64,000 nucleotides of DNA from Corynebacterium aquilae DSM 44791 (GTDB taxonomy: Bacteria; Actinomycetota; Actinomycetes; Mycobacteriales; Mycobacteriaceae), in assembly GCF_001941445.1 (NCBI RefSeq), contig NZ_CP009245.1, forward strand, positions 2,862,438 to 2,926,437, in the 5' to 3' direction. Shown here piece by piece: positions 55,362 through 64,000 of this stretch. Both the position numbers and the translations under genes were made by a program. The number at the start of each line of letters is the position of its first letter. Within the stretch, counting starts at the first letter, position 1. The notes beneath the pieces were generated by a model that searched no databases, was not told the origin of the DNA, and worked only from the letters and a program-made list of their open reading frames with translations.

Positions 55362-56525
55362 GTGTCGGAGAGTTTGCGGGTTGGCGACATCGACCCCCGT
55401 GTGGCTCAAGCCCGGGCCGCTTTGGCGGGCTTGGGGCTTCTTGCCGCGTCCGGGGATCAGGACAGGTTCGCGGAGGCTGATACCGTTTTTGATGAGGAGC
55501 TGCAGGGCGCGTTGCGCGCGTTCCAGCAGTCGCGGGGCGGTGTCGCTAACGGTGAGCTCAACGATGCGACGTTGCGGATGCTGAAGGAAGCATCCTTCAA
55601 GCTGGGTGCGCGCGTGCTGGCGTTCCACCCGAATAATGTCCTCACCGGCGATGATGTGATTTCTCTGCAGGATCAGCTGCACGAGTTGGGTTTTTACACG
55701 GGCCGCATTGATGGCAGTTTTGGTGCGAATACGCACGAGGCTGTGCTGAATTATCAGATGAATTACGGGCTGAATGTGGATGGCATTTGTGGCCCAAATA
55801 CGGTGCGCTCCTTGGGTTATTTGGGGTTGCGCATCACTGGTGGTTCGCCGGCCGCGATTAAGGAGCGGGAGCAGGTCCGTCAGGCGGGTCCCCGCCTGAC
55901 CGGCAAGCGAGTGGTCATTGATCCGGCGTTGGGTGGTGTCAATAAGGGGCAGATGGTTTCTGGTCCTTTTGGCAGCATCAGCGAGGAGGAGATCCTGTGG
56001 GATTTGGCATCCCGGGTGGAGGGCCGCATGGTGGCCGCCGGCATGGAGACGATTATTTCCCGGCCGCGGATGTCTAATCCGACGTATGAGGATCGTGCTT
56101 CGATTGCCAATGCTTTCGGCGCGGACTTGATGATCTCTTTGCAGTGCGATTCTTATCCGAATGAGAAGGCCAGCGGCTGTGCGACCTTCTACTACGGCTC
56201 CCAGCAGGGGGCGAGTTCGCTGACCGGCGAGAGCCTGTCTGATTTCATTCAGCGGGAGATCACGGCGCGCACCAATTTGATCAATTGCGGTAATCACGCC
56301 CGCACCTGGGATATTTTGCGTTTGACGAATATGCCGACGGTGGATGTGGTGGCCGGCTATTTGAGCAATCCGCAGGATGTGGAGATCCTCACCGACCCGG
56401 TGATGCGCGATACCATCGCGGAGGCCATTGTGGTCGCCGTGAAGCGCCTGTACCTGTTGGAAGACGATGATCTGCCGACCGGCACCTACACGTTCTCCAC
56501 GTTGCTGCAGGAAGAACTCCTCTAG
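55362..56525 (+). CDS. cwlM: CwlM-like pseudo-amidase (regulator of peptidoglycan synthesis)
   Basis: 387 residues, no signal peptide, hence cytoplasmic. Two peptidoglycan-binding-type modules (about 1-75 and 90-150: VAQARAALAGLGLL; VISLQDQLHELGFYTGRIDGSFG), then an Amidase_3 fold. The zinc site is broken: the usual DPGHGG reads IDPALGG (Leu190 in place of His), and the second His is Gln261 in SLQCDS. Mycobacterial CwlM is likewise inactive and, phosphorylated by PknB, activates MurA. Same position after trxA. GTG start; GGGAGG is 13 bases upstream. Confidence 0.93.
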   Translation: MSESLRVGDIDPRVAQARAALAGLGLLAASGDQDRFAEADTVFDEELQGALRAFQQSRGGVANGELNDATLRMLKEASFKLGARVLAFHPNNVLTGDDVISLQDQLHELGFYTGRIDGSFGANTHEAVLNYQMNYGLNVDGICGPNTVRSLGYLGLRITGGSPAAIKEREQVRQAGPRLTGKRVVIDPALGGVNKGQMVSGPFGSISEEEILWDLASRVEGRMVAAGMETIISRPRMSNPTYEDRASIANAFGADLMISLQCDSYPNEKASGCATFYYGSQQGASSLTGESLSDFIQREITARTNLINCGNHARTWDILRLTNMPTVDVVAGYLSNPQDVEILTDPVMRDTIAEAIVVAVKRLYLLEDDDLPTGTYTFSTLLQEELL

Positions 56526-56559
56526 TAGACGGGGTTTTCTAAGTCGTGGGACTTCTTCG

Positions 56560-56599
56560 ACGCCCGCACCGCCAGTTGTTTTTGGGGGTGCGGGCGTTT
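56560..56599 (+). terminator. Terminator of cwlM
   Basis: ACGCCCGCACC / GGTGCGGGCGT stem followed by TTC; same stem sequence as the hairpin at 6000-6029. Confidence 0.85.
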
Positions 56600-56664
56600 C
56601 TCGTGGCGCTGTGGGGGGCTTGAAGGATTTTCAAGGCTTGGCGACGTGATTGCGTGAGCTTAAC

Positions 56665-56670
56665 TACGCT
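56665..56670 (+). promoter_or_regulatory. -10 element of the hemolysin III-like gene
   Basis: TACGCT, 8 bases before the ATG at 56679; no Shine-Dalgarno. Confidence 0.45.
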
Positions 56671-56678
56671 CGTTGAGT

Positions 56679-57365
56679 ATGGACTCTCTATCGTCTGCTG
56701 CACACTTTCGTGGTCAACGGCCATCGTTGCGTGGCTGGTTTCACCTCGTGGCAGCTATCGTCGGCGCTCTTGCCGGCGTCGTCTTATTTGTTGTGGCCGC
56801 GTTAAGGCTCACCCCGCTTCAGACGCTGTCTGTCGGCGTCTACGTCGTTGGGGTGGTGCTGTTGTTTGGGGTGTCCGCCGCGTACCATCGCGGGCCGTGG
56901 AAGACCCCTGAGACGGTTGCCTGGTGGCGCCGGGCGGATCATTCCACCATCGCGGTGTTTATTGCGGCGACCTACACCCCGATGTGTGCGATTGCGTTGA
57001 ATCCGCAGGCGGCGAAATGGATGCTCAGCATTGCTTGGGTGGGGGCGCTGGCCTCAGTAGTGATGAATTTGGTGTGGATTACCCATCCGCGGCTTTTGGG
57101 CACGGCTATTTATTTGGTGCTGGGCTGGCTGATCGTGCCCTTGATCCCGGAGTTGTGGCGTAATGCGGGCTCGACTGTGGTGTGGCTGTTGGCTGCCGGT
57201 GGTGTGGTCTATACCCTTGGCGCGGTGGTGTATGCCATCAAGTGGCCGGGCCGCCACGCGAAGGTGTTGGGTTTTCATGAGATCTTCCACGCGGCCACCA
57301 TCGTTGCTGCTGTGTTGCACATGATTGCGGTGTGGATTGTGGTGATGGGCGCGGCGCACACCTAG
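56679..57365 (+). CDS. Hemolysin III / TrhA-type membrane protein (PAQR superfamily)
   Basis: 228 residues, seven helices. Family residues: GWFHLVAAIVGALAGVVL, SAAYHRG, RRADHSTIAVFIAATYTPM, FHEIFHAATIVAAVLHM; the Ser, Asp and three His are the putative zinc site of PAQR proteins. Bacterial members influence membrane lipid homeostasis; hemolytic action is not implied. Leaderless start. Bidirectional terminator follows. Confidence 0.9.
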   Translation: MDSLSSAAHFRGQRPSLRGWFHLVAAIVGALAGVVLFVVAALRLTPLQTLSVGVYVVGVVLLFGVSAAYHRGPWKTPETVAWWRRADHSTIAVFIAATYTPMCAIALNPQAAKWMLSIAWVGALASVVMNLVWITHPRLLGTAIYLVLGWLIVPLIPELWRNAGSTVVWLLAAGGVVYTLGAVVYAIKWPGRHAKVLGFHEIFHAATIVAAVLHMIAVWIVVMGAAHT

Positions 57366-57387
57366 CCGAACTTGCCCAGCAATGAGT

Positions 57388-57433
57388 AAAGGAGGCAGGA
57401 ACTTTTTTTAGTTCCTGCCTCCTTTGTGTTTTT
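57388..57433. terminator. Bidirectional terminator between the hemolysin III-like gene and parB
   Basis: Perfect 15-bp stem AAAGGAGGCAGGAAC / GTTCCTGCCTCCTTT, T-rich loop, then TGTTTTT. Confidence 0.95.
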
Positions 57434-57443
57434 GGCGAAAGCG

Positions 57444-58481
57444 TTATTCTTCGCCGTGCTGGAGGATGTTCATGATGCGTTCGAAGTCTTCCTGTCCGGC
57501 GAATTCGACCACGATCTTGCCTTTTTTCTTGCCCGCGGTGACGGTGACTTTGGTGTCCAAGCCGTCGGCGAGTTTGTCTGCTGCCCGCACGAAGAATTCG
57601 GGGGTGGGGGCTTTTTCGCGGGTTTTCTTGTGTGGTTGGTCGCCGCGGTTGGCTAGGGTGACGGCTTCCTCGGTGGCGCGCACTGACAGGCCTTCTGCGA
57701 CGACGCGGTTGGCTAGGGCCTCTTGGGCCTCGGCGCCGGCTTTGAGTCCCAACAGGGCGCGGGCATGCCCGGCGGAGAGCACTCCGGCGGCGACTTTGCG
57801 TTGCACTGTGACGGGCAGCTGCAAAAGGCGGATCATGTTGGTGATCAGCGGGCGGGAGCGACCGATTTTGTCGGCGAGTTCGGCTTGGGTGACTCCGAAT
57901 TCTTCGAGCAGTTGCTGGTAGGCGGCGGCTTCTTCCAGCGGGTTGAGCTGTGCCCGGTGGATGTTTTCTAGCAGCGCGTCGCGCAGCATGTCGCCGTCGG
58001 GGGTGTGCCGGATGATGGCGGGGATGCGTTTAAGCCCGGCTTTGCTGGCTGCGCGCCAGCGGCGCTCACCCATGATGATTTCGTAGCCGTCTTTGGTGCT
58101 GTTGGGGCGCACCACGATGGGCTGCATGACGCCGAACTCTTTGATGGAGTGGATCAGTTCGGCGAGTTGCTCTTCGTCAAAGACCTGGCGGGGTTGTTTT
58201 TCGTTCGGCACGATGGTGCCGATGGGCAGCTCCTGGTAGGTTGCCCCGAATTCGTCGACGGTGGTGGCGTTGCTGGCTTTTTCCGTCGGGGTGTTGTTCA
58301 GCAGCCCGGGGGCTTTGGTCTTTTTTGCCCCGGGTGCGGGGTTTGGGGTGTTTGCGGGCTTTTTTCCGCCACCGATGACGACGTCTGCTGCACCTGCGCC
58401 CAGGCGGGGCTGTGGGGCGCCGGCGCCGATGAGTGCGCCTAAACCGCGGCCGAGGCCGCCTTTGCCTGAGTCCTTAACCAT
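57444..58481 (-). CDS. parB: Chromosome partitioning protein ParB
   Basis: CTP-dependent DNA clamp that loads at parS and spreads. 345 residues. [13 protein letters not shown] at the N-terminus is the ParA-activating segment; [39 protein letters not shown] and GERRWRA form the CTP-binding part; the helix-turn-helix is [25 protein letters not shown]. The C-terminal dimer domain ends the protein. ATG at 58481 with AAGGAG upstream. Target sites are the nine parS-like sequences in this window. Confidence 0.97.
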   Translation of the reverse strand: MVKDSGKGGLGRGLGALIGAGAPQPRLGAGAADVVIGGGKKPANTPNPAPGAKKTKAPGLLNNTPTEKASNATTVDEFGATYQELPIGTIVPNEKQPRQVFDEEQLAELIHSIKEFGVMQPIVVRPNSTKDGYEIIMGERRWRAASKAGLKRIPAIIRHTPDGDMLRDALLENIHRAQLNPLEEAAAYQQLLEEFGVTQAELADKIGRSRPLITNMIRLLQLPVTVQRKVAAGVLSAGHARALLGLKAGAEAQEALANRVVAEGLSVRATEEAVTLANRGDQPHKKTREKAPTPEFFVRAADKLADGLDTKVTVTAGKKKGKIVVEFAGQEDFERIMNILQHGEE

Positions 58482-58554
58482 GGTGCTCCTTGGGGTTGGT
58501 GGTGCGGTGAGGTGGAGGGGTACTGCGTGGGGTGAGGTTTGGTGGGTCGGGGTG

Positions 58555-58601
58555 GGGGAGAAAGGCATGAAAGGAAAGTGTTTTTTTAAGGCTTTCTCCC
58601 C
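58555..58601 (-). repeat. Hairpin between parA and parB
   Basis: GGGGAGAAAG / CTTTCTCCCC enclosing an A/T-rich 27-base loop; may tune the ratio of ParA to ParB. Confidence 0.45.
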
Positions 58602-58609
58602 GGGTGGGT

Positions 58610-59527
58610 TTAGGGTGCGACGCCCACGGCACCGGATTCTTCGGTGGGGGTGTAGTCGCCGCGGGTGGCGAATTCTTGGGCGGCGTCCATGTAGGCCAGT
58701 GCGCCGCGGGATCCGGGGTCGTAGGCCAGTACGGTTTTGCCGTAGCCGGGGGCTTCGCTGACGCGCACGCTGCGGGGGATGACGTTGTTTAACACGATGT
58801 CGCCGAAGTGTCCGCGGACTTCGTCGGTGACTTGTTCGGCGAGTTTGGTGCGGGCGTCGAACATAGTCAGCAGGATGGCGCTGATGTGCAGCTGCGGGTT
58901 GAGGTACTCGCGAATCATCGTGATGTTGTTGAGCAGCTGGCCCACGCCTTCCAGCGCGTAGTACTCGCACTGGATGGGGATCATGACCTCGGTGACGGTG
59001 GTCATGGCGTTGATGGTGAGCAGTCCCAGGGAGGGGGGACAGTCGATGAAGACGTAGTCGAAGCCGTGGCGGTTGAGGAACTCTTCGCTCAACGCGTCGG
59101 AGAGCCGGTATTCGCGCCGCACTAGGGAGACCAGTTCAATTTCGGCACCCGCCAGGTCGATGGTGGCGGGGATGCATTTGAGGTTTTCGTGGGCGGTGGT
59201 GTCGCTCATGGCTTCGTCGGCGGTGCATTCGCCGATGAGCACCTCGTAGGAGGACAGGGTGCCGGTGCGGTGTTCGACTCCGAGAGCGGTTGACGCGTTG
59301 CCCTGGGGGTCGAGGTCGACGACGAGGACTTTGAGTCCGCCGAGTGCCAGGCCGGCCGCCATGTTCACGCTGGTGGTAGTTTTTCCGACGCCGCCTTTTT
59401 GGTTGGCGATGGTGATGGTGCGGGTTTTGTCCGGCTTTGGCAGGGTGATGGCGTTGGGTGTTTTCACCCGTGCTGCGCGTTGCGCGGCCGCTGCGATGGG
59501 GGTGTCCTCCCATTCGTTGGCGTCCAA
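58610..59527 (-). CDS. parA: Chromosome partitioning ATPase ParA
   Basis: Walker ATPase that moves ParB-parS complexes. 305 residues. Deviant Walker [23 protein letters not shown], Walker [14 protein letters not shown]. About 35 residues precede the ATPase fold. The start is a TTG (59527) with GAGGGG 8 bases upstream; the ATG eight bases before it is out of frame and soon closed. parB follows on the same strand after 128 bases. Confidence 0.96.
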   Translation of the reverse strand: MDANEWEDTPIAAAAQRAARVKTPNAITLPKPDKTRTITIANQKGGVGKTTTSVNMAAGLALGGLKVLVVDLDPQGNASTALGVEHRTGTLSSYEVLIGECTADEAMSDTTAHENLKCIPATIDLAGAEIELVSLVRREYRLSDALSEEFLNRHGFDYVFIDCPPSLGLLTINAMTTVTEVMIPIQCEYYALEGVGQLLNNITMIREYLNPQLHISAILLTMFDARTKLAEQVTDEVRGHFGDIVLNNVIPRSVRVSEAPGYGKTVLAYDPGSRGALAYMDAAQEFATRGDYTPTEESGAVGVAP

Positions 59528-59734
59528 GTGCTCATCCCCTCAAAAATTGGTGGCTTCTAGGTGTGCAAGAAAAGCTGATAAACCAACCGCCTGCCTGCGA
59601 TAACGCCCGGTTTTTCGGGCGAATTTTCGCCGTGGCCTGGGCATTGTCGCGCGGTGGTGGGTTACCTGTTCACTCTAGTAGACAACGCCGGGCAGGCACC
59701 ACCGGCGGGGGCAGGTGGGCTGGTTGCGCTGGTG

Positions 59735-60394
59735 TTATCGGCGGCGCTCGATCTCGATGAGGGTGGTGGGCTCATCCAGGTGGGCCTCGCCGACGGTGCG
59801 AATCACCCCGAGATCCCCGCCGGCCTTTTTGATCAGGTCGCGGTCGCGGGCGAGTTCTTCGGTGATCGAGGCGCCCTTCATCGCGAGCATCACGCCCCCG
59901 CGGCGGCACAAGGGCAGCGACCAGCCGGCCAGCTTGCCCAGCGGGGCCACCGCGCGGGAGGTGACCACGTCCATGCCGGGGCAGGCCTTGCGGATCTGTT
60001 TTTCTTCCGCCCGGCCACGCAGCACGGTCACATTGTCCAGGCCGAGTGCTTCTTTGACCTCCCCGAGGTAGACGCTGCGCTTGAGCAGCGGCTCAATTAA
60101 GGTGATTTTGATATCGGGGCGGGCGATCGCCAGCGGGATGCCGGGCAGGCCGGCACCACTGCCGATGTCGGCGACCCGGGCGGCTTCGGGGATGGCTTCG
60201 CCGACGACCGCGCAGTTGAGGATGTGGCGCTCCCACAGGCGGGGAACCTCCCGGGGTCCGATGAATCCCCGGATGGAGCCGTCAGTGGCCAAGCTGCGGT
60301 AGTACGCTTCGGCAAGTGCGAGGCGGTCGCCAAAGATGGCGTGGGCGGCTTCGGGCGCGGGCAGGAAATTCGGCTCTGGTTTCACGTGAAACAT
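59735..60394 (-). CDS. rsmG: 16S rRNA (guanine-N7) methyltransferase RsmG
   Basis: Methylates G527 of 16S rRNA. 219 residues. AdoMet motif VADIGSGAGLPGIPLAIARP, then LIEPLLKRSVYLGEV and VTSRAVAPLGKLAGW. The start codon and first residues (MFHVKP) are encoded by a parS-like sequence. Weak ribosome site. rsmG is commonly beside parAB. Confidence 0.95.
   Translation of the reverse strand: MFHVKPEPNFLPAPEAAHAIFGDRLALAEAYYRSLATDGSIRGFIGPREVPRLWERHILNCAVVGEAIPEAARVADIGSGAGLPGIPLAIARPDIKITLIEPLLKRSVYLGEVKEALGLDNVTVLRGRAEEKQIRKACPGMDVVTSRAVAPLGKLAGWSLPLCRRGGVMLAMKGASITEELARDRDLIKKAGGDLGVIRTVGEAHLDEPTTLIEIERRR
60378..60393. promoter_or_regulatory. parS-like site (15 of 16) at the rsmG start
   Basis: GGTTTCACGTGAAACA; the first base differs from consensus. 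It covers codons 2-6 and part of the start codon of rsmG. Confidence 0.75.
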
Positions 60395-60487
60395 CCTAGA
60401 CGGCGCCGGCGCAAAGACACACCCTGAAGCGATGGGAAGCCAACACCGGGCGCCACAGGGTGACACAGGACAACACAGGGCAGCAAA

Positions 60488-60535
60488 AAACCGCCGGCAC
60501 CCACAGCACCTTGATGGTGTGCGTGCCAGCGGTTT
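60488..60535 (-). terminator. Rho-independent terminator of the yidC operon
   Basis: AAACCGC-type stem extended by GGCAC/GTGCC and CACC/GGTG; on the minus strand it is followed by TTTTTT. Confidence 0.93.
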
Positions 60536-60583
60536 GATGAAGCTAAAACCAGGAGAAGAACAGGCCGCTAGGCCCTAGGGGTC

Positions 60584-61540
60584 TTATTTCTTCTTTTTCT
60601 TCTTCGGGTTATCGGGGCGGGCGCCCGGCTTCGGGGCGGTAGCCCGCTTAGCGGCCTTCTTGGCGGCGATTTCGGCTTCTTCCTCCGCATCCATGCGGGC
60701 AAACAGCCAGCGCTGCTGGAAGAAGGTCCAAATGTTGTTGGCCATCATGTAGAACAGCAGGCCGATGTGCCAGAACACACCGGTGATCAAGATGGTGCCC
60801 GGCATGATCCAGACCATCATCTTGTTCATCATTTCCATCTGGCTGGCCATCATGTCGTTCTTCGGCGCCTGCGCACGACCGGAGGCCACGCGGGACTGCT
60901 GGCGGGTGATGGCCATCTTGGCGTTGAAGTGGGTCGCCAACACGATGATCAGAATCAGCGGCACCGCAACGGTGGCGATCTTCGCCTTGCTCAGATCATC
61001 AACCGTGAAGGCCTCGTACATGCGCTCCGGCATGGAGATATACGCGCTGAGCGGAACACCGAAGAGGTTGGCATCCAGGAAGGACTGCACATCCGGCGCC
61101 TTGAAGAAGTAGTTGGCAGTTTCGCGGTTCTGCTCAATCGACAGGCCCAGCTGGCCGTGGCCGGTGCCGGTGCGGTTGAAGGAGCGCAGCACGTGGAACA
61201 GGCCCAAAAAGACTGGCAGCTGGATCAGCACGGGCAGGCAGCCGGCCAGGGGGTTAACGCCCATTTCCCGCTGCAGCTTCTGCATTTCCTGAGCTTGCTT
61301 TTGCTTATCAAGCTTGTACTTTTCCCGAATGGCCGCCATCTGGGGCTGCATTTCCTGCATCTTGCGGGAAGAACGCATCTGGCCGATGGTCGGCTTGAGC
61401 AGCAGCAGACGAACCGTGAAGGTCAGGAAGATGATCGCGAGGATCCACGAGATCGCCGATTCAGCCCCGAAGGGGATCGAGAACACCTTGTGCCAACACC
61501 ACAGCACAAAGGAAATAGGCCAATAAATGAAATTCAGCAC
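60584..61540 (-). CDS. yidC: Membrane protein insertase YidC
   Basis: Inserts and folds membrane proteins with or without Sec. 318 residues, Oxa1-type core: helix 1, a cytoplasmic hairpin rich in Lys/Gln (MRSSRKMQEMQPQMAAIREKYKLDKQK), NPLAGCLPVLIQLPVFLGLFHVL, two more helices near residue 240-280 and a basic tail ending in six lysines, which would contact ribosomes. GTG start, AAGGAG about 13 bases upstream. The next upstream gene is yidD; no jag/R3H gene lies between yidC and rsmG. Confidence 0.96.
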   Translation of the reverse strand: MLNFIYWPISFVLWCWHKVFSIPFGAESAISWILAIIFLTFTVRLLLLKPTIGQMRSSRKMQEMQPQMAAIREKYKLDKQKQAQEMQKLQREMGVNPLAGCLPVLIQLPVFLGLFHVLRSFNRTGTGHGQLGLSIEQNRETANYFFKAPDVQSFLDANLFGVPLSAYISMPERMYEAFTVDDLSKAKIATVAVPLILIIVLATHFNAKMAITRQQSRVASGRAQAPKNDMMASQMEMMNKMMVWIMPGTILITGVFWHIGLLFYMMANNIWTFFQQRWLFARMDAEEEAEIAAKKAAKRATAPKPGARPDNPKKKKKK

Positions 61541-61561
61541 GGGATGGTTTCTTCTCCTTGG

Positions 61562-61864
61562 TTAATGATCGGTCGCGCACCCATGATCGAAGTGGGGTTG
61601 GTGCGGCACCACGGGGTCGTAGCCGCCGGGATGCCAGGGACCACACTTGGAAATCCTGATCAAGGTCAGCGCTACCCCTTTGACGGCACCATGTTCGCGA
61701 ACGGCGTCTAATCCGTACGCGGAACAGGTTGGCTCGAAGCGGCACGTCGAACCCATCTTAAGTGGTGATAGGGCCACTTGATAGAAAACGAGTGCTTTCA
61801 ACACTGCCCGCGCAGCCAAGCTGCGGCGCGGCGGTGTGGTGTGCTCAGCGCTGGAGTCGCCCAT
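61562..61864 (-). CDS. yidD: Membrane protein insertion efficiency factor YidD
   Basis: Small amphipathic helper of YidC. 100 residues with the family block [32 protein letters not shown] and [16 protein letters not shown] at 61864 lies inside the 3' end of rnpA (20-base overlap), a known arrangement. Confidence 0.94.
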   Translation of the reverse strand: MGDSSAEHTTPPRRSLAARAVLKALVFYQVALSPLKMGSTCRFEPTCSAYGLDAVREHGAVKGVALTLIRISKCGPWHPGGYDPVVPHQPHFDHGCATDH

Positions 61865-62216
61865 GGGCTTTTTCCAGTGCGGCGCACAGGTCGGCGTCGA
61901 GCTCGGCGCTGGTGGCGGTGGCAGCGGGCGGGAATGCCCGCACCACGACGCATGCTCCATCAGGCAGGGTATGTGCGCGCATCGCACACACCTGCCGCAA
62001 CCGCCGGGTCACGGCGTGGCGAACCACGGCGTTACCGACGGCCTTGGAGACCACGAACCCGAACCGCGGACTGCGGTGGGTAGAGGTGATCTGGGTAGAC
62101 GTCGACCCCGGCACATACAGGTGCACCATGAGTGTTCTTCTCCGCGCAGCCACACCCCGACGCATCGTGACTGAAAAGTCCGATGAGCGGTGGAGTTTTA
62201 GATGCGCAGGCAGCAC
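61845..62216 (-). CDS. rnpA: Ribonuclease P protein component
   Basis: Protein subunit that helps RNase P RNA cut tRNA 5' leaders. 123 residues. [17 protein letters not shown] at the start and [26 protein letters not shown], the RNR-type motif. GTG start with AGGAAA upstream. Overlaps yidD at its end. Confidence 0.95.
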   Translation of the reverse strand: MLPAHLKLHRSSDFSVTMRRGVAARRRTLMVHLYVPGSTSTQITSTHRSPRFGFVVSKAVGNAVVRHAVTRRLRQVCAMRAHTLPDGACVVVRAFPPAATATSAELDADLCAALEKAHGRLQR

Positions 62217-62366
62217 GATCAGTTTCCTGACAGCGTAACTTTAAAAAGTTTTGATGAAGAACACGTCCATGCACCCCGTACCCTACCCGCTAGCGCTTAA
62301 GAAGCCAGTGCAGGTAGTGGTTGTGCCGGGGTCGACGAGTTGCGTAAAAGATCCGCTCGACTGACC

Positions 62367-62510
62367 TTAAGCGGTCAGGGAAGCGCGGCCCTTGCGACGA
62401 CGAGCGGCCACAATGGCACGGCCGGCGCGGGTGCGCATACGAGTACGGAAGCCGTGAACGCGTGCACGGCGACGGTTGTTCGGCTGGAACGTCCGCTTGC
62501 CCTTAGCCAC
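62367..62510 (-). CDS. rpmH: 50S ribosomal protein L34
   Basis: Small basic ribosomal protein. 47 residues: [19 protein letters not shown], then [21 protein letters not shown] and ASLTA. GTG start at 62510 with AGGAGA 8 bases upstream. First gene of the rpmH-rnpA-yidD-yidC cluster that flanks oriC and dnaA in most bacteria. Confidence 0.97.
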   Translation of the reverse strand: MAKGKRTFQPNNRRRARVHGFRTRMRTRAGRAIVAARRRKGRASLTA

Positions 62511-64000
62511 GGTAATTCTCCTAAGACATTGTTGTGTGCGGAAAAGCTACTGACGTAAATCTCGCTTGTGAGATGGCTCGAAAGATAAGTCAATCCCACC
62601 TCCCAAGGAGTGCACAGTTACGTGCTGGACCAGGCTTTCGCCGGTCTTCTCCGTTAAGGGAGTGTGGAACGTCATTGTCGTCGAGCAGGAACCTCTACCA
62701 GGCACCAGCCGGCTTGACCGGCGGGTTTACTCCGCCACGACCCACCGTCCGGTGGTGCGCGTTGGTGTTGGTTCTTGCGATCCACGTCTGCAGCCCCCGC
62801 GGGGGATGATGAGAACACTCCTCGACGCCGCTTCGCGTTGTCACACGCTCGTCGTGCCGTCGGGGAGGGCACCGGGGAAAAATCCCGGTGCAGCACAGGC
62901 AAGCATCGCGTGCCGTGAAAGCACACAGTTCTGCCTGCGACAGACTTGGCCAAGAATACGCCAGGTGGTCGGGTGGTAACAAATCGACACGCCGGCCGAA
63001 CACAACTACCCCTGTAATGACAAAAATGTAATTTGAGCAGCGCCAAGGGGTGTTTTTAGGCCTTGTACTGGCATGGCAGTACCTCTGCGGCCCATCATTT
63101 CCAACCCCAAGCGAAGCCGTGAGGGGGAAGGGCAAAAACCGCATGTGGACACCGAGCCGTCCCGACCTGTAAAACTGTGCATGGTTTCACGGTTTCCCAC
63201 ACCCTGTGGGTAACCAGGGGCTGTGCATAACTTGAAAGTAAAGGTTGAGACTTTCCTAGAGACTTAGCAAAACCGCAGGTCAAAGGGTTAAAAATCTTTC
63301 AACAAGTTTTCCACAGCCAAGTGGACAACTTGTGGATAACCTTGGTATAAAAGTTATCCACAACTGTGGACAAAGCTGTGGAACAGCAGGCCACAGGCAT
63401 AGAGAGCGTGTGCATTTCACGGTGGACAAAATCGCGAATCACCGCTTCCCTATCGCCCCCAAAAACACCAAAAATGACAACTGCGGCAGACCCTGTCACA
63501 AACCCCATCATGGGTCGATGACAGGAAAAAATTCCGGGCCAAAAACCCAGGAACGGCGAATACAAATTCCCCCCACCAGTTGTTTTCATCGGCGGTGTTT
63601 TCTGGAAGCCCGCACTCCACAACGGATCGGTTTTTTAGCACAGGAAACAACACTGTGATTTCGACCAACCGCACGCGAATCCACGTTGTCCACAGCAATG
63701 ACAATTCCATTACCCCAGGTGGTCACATCTGCAGCCCCCAGCTGTCGAAGGGTCCGCCGCAACGCAAGTGGGTCGGGCAGTTTTATGTCCCAACCCAGCA
63801 TTGTCATTGCAGGTCACAGAAGTTTTTCTGGTGACCTTCGTGGTGCACACACCACACATAACTTCATCTTTTCTTCCATTGCACTCACACCTCACCACCA
63901 CATGAGGCACACGCAAAACAGACTCATAGCCATCCACGATGCGCGTTCGGGTCAGGACTTTTGTTCAGTGAGTGCCCCAAGACCCCCAGGTCGCTGACAT
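62511..64000. other. Origin region between rpmH and dnaA (dnaA beyond the window)
   Basis: 1.49 kb without a credible gene. DnaA boxes cluster at 63205-63373 with one more at 63686. An AT-rich stretch at about 63280-63310 could be the unwinding element. The rpmH promoter must lie just above 62510. No frame at the right edge resembles the DnaA N-terminus. Confidence 0.75.
63200..63700. other. oriC: Chromosomal replication origin, DnaA box cluster
   Basis: Two perfect TTATCCACA boxes (63354-63362 plus; 63331-63339 minus), plus variants TTGTCCACA (63365-63373 minus; 63686-63694 plus), TTATGCACA (63222-63230 minus), TTACCCACA (63205-63213 minus) and TTTTCCACA (63307-63315 plus). A short AT-rich stretch (GGTTAAAAATCTTTCAAC) sits beside them. 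The site lies between rpmH and the expected dnaA. Confidence 0.85.

Noticed and set aside
63686..63997. 103-codon plus-strand frame at the right edge as a possible dnaA start
   Set aside because: It does not resemble the DnaA N-terminus and covers a DnaA box; dnaA should begin beyond the window.
1..64000. CRISPR arrays, insertion sequences, prophage or integrase genes
   Set aside because: No regularly spaced repeats, transposase, integrase or terminal inverted repeats with target duplications were seen.

Overview
The window looks like a Corynebacterium chromosome, on the left flank of the replication origin. The evidence is gene order and sequence together: the block pcnA - mutT4-like - DUF6049 - murJ with a fused pseudokinase - sigM - trxB - trxA - cwlM - parB - parA - rsmG - yidC - yidD - rnpA - rpmH is the order found beside oriC in mycolic-acid actinobacteria. 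parS sites are scattered over 33 kb, DnaA boxes crowd the right end, and the bases are GC-rich. dnaA itself must lie just past base 64000. The species cannot be named from what is visible. No rRNA, complete tRNA, CRISPR array or insertion sequence was found.

Layout. 1-8.4 kb: a 5'-truncated copper-type P-ATPase, a Na+/H+ antiporter, a possible structured RNA, an MFS exporter, a GNAT acetyltransferase, dnaB, and a coupled pair of small exported or membrane proteins. 9.4-12.3 kb: a class C sortase and its LPLTG major pilin, behind a 2.2-kb gene-free region. 14.6-20.9 kb: bifunctional penicillin-binding protein, rpsF-ssb-rplI, a DUF5318 protein and a MarR regulator. 21-30 kb: a 55-residue unknown protein, trhO and nei reading outward from a shared promoter, a VanZ-like protein, leuS, a membrane protein and a dicarboxylate/amino-acid symporter. 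30-39 kb: an SdpI-like protein with a cysteine-rich tail, a Nudix hydrolase, and the trp operon (leader peptide with three Trp codons, attenuator, trpEGDCFBA). 39-42.2 kb: a Tat-exported Rieske lipoprotein, a bile-acid-symporter-like protein, an unknown protein and a cmtR-cadD metal-resistance pair. 42.2-62.5 kb: yqgE followed by the origin-proximal block listed above. 62.5-64 kb: oriC region.

How parts work together. ParA, ParB and nine parS-like sites form the origin-segregation system; some parS sites are written into coding ends (trpCF, rsmG) and one sits in the centre of a terminator-like palindrome. Cell-envelope genes (PBP, MurJ, CwlM, YidC, pilin and sortase) are concentrated here. 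The trp operon has a classical ribosome-stalling attenuator. Many genes lack a Shine-Dalgarno sequence but have a -10-like hexamer 6-9 nt before the start codon, pointing to leaderless transcripts.

I saw no complete novel defence or metabolic system. The best candidates for undescribed biology are the structured RNA candidate at 3713-3902, the symmetric leaderless promoter at 22499-22518, the coupled small-protein pair at 7823-8427, the parS/terminator hybrid at 40956-40995, and the CsoR-like palindromes around the MarR gene.
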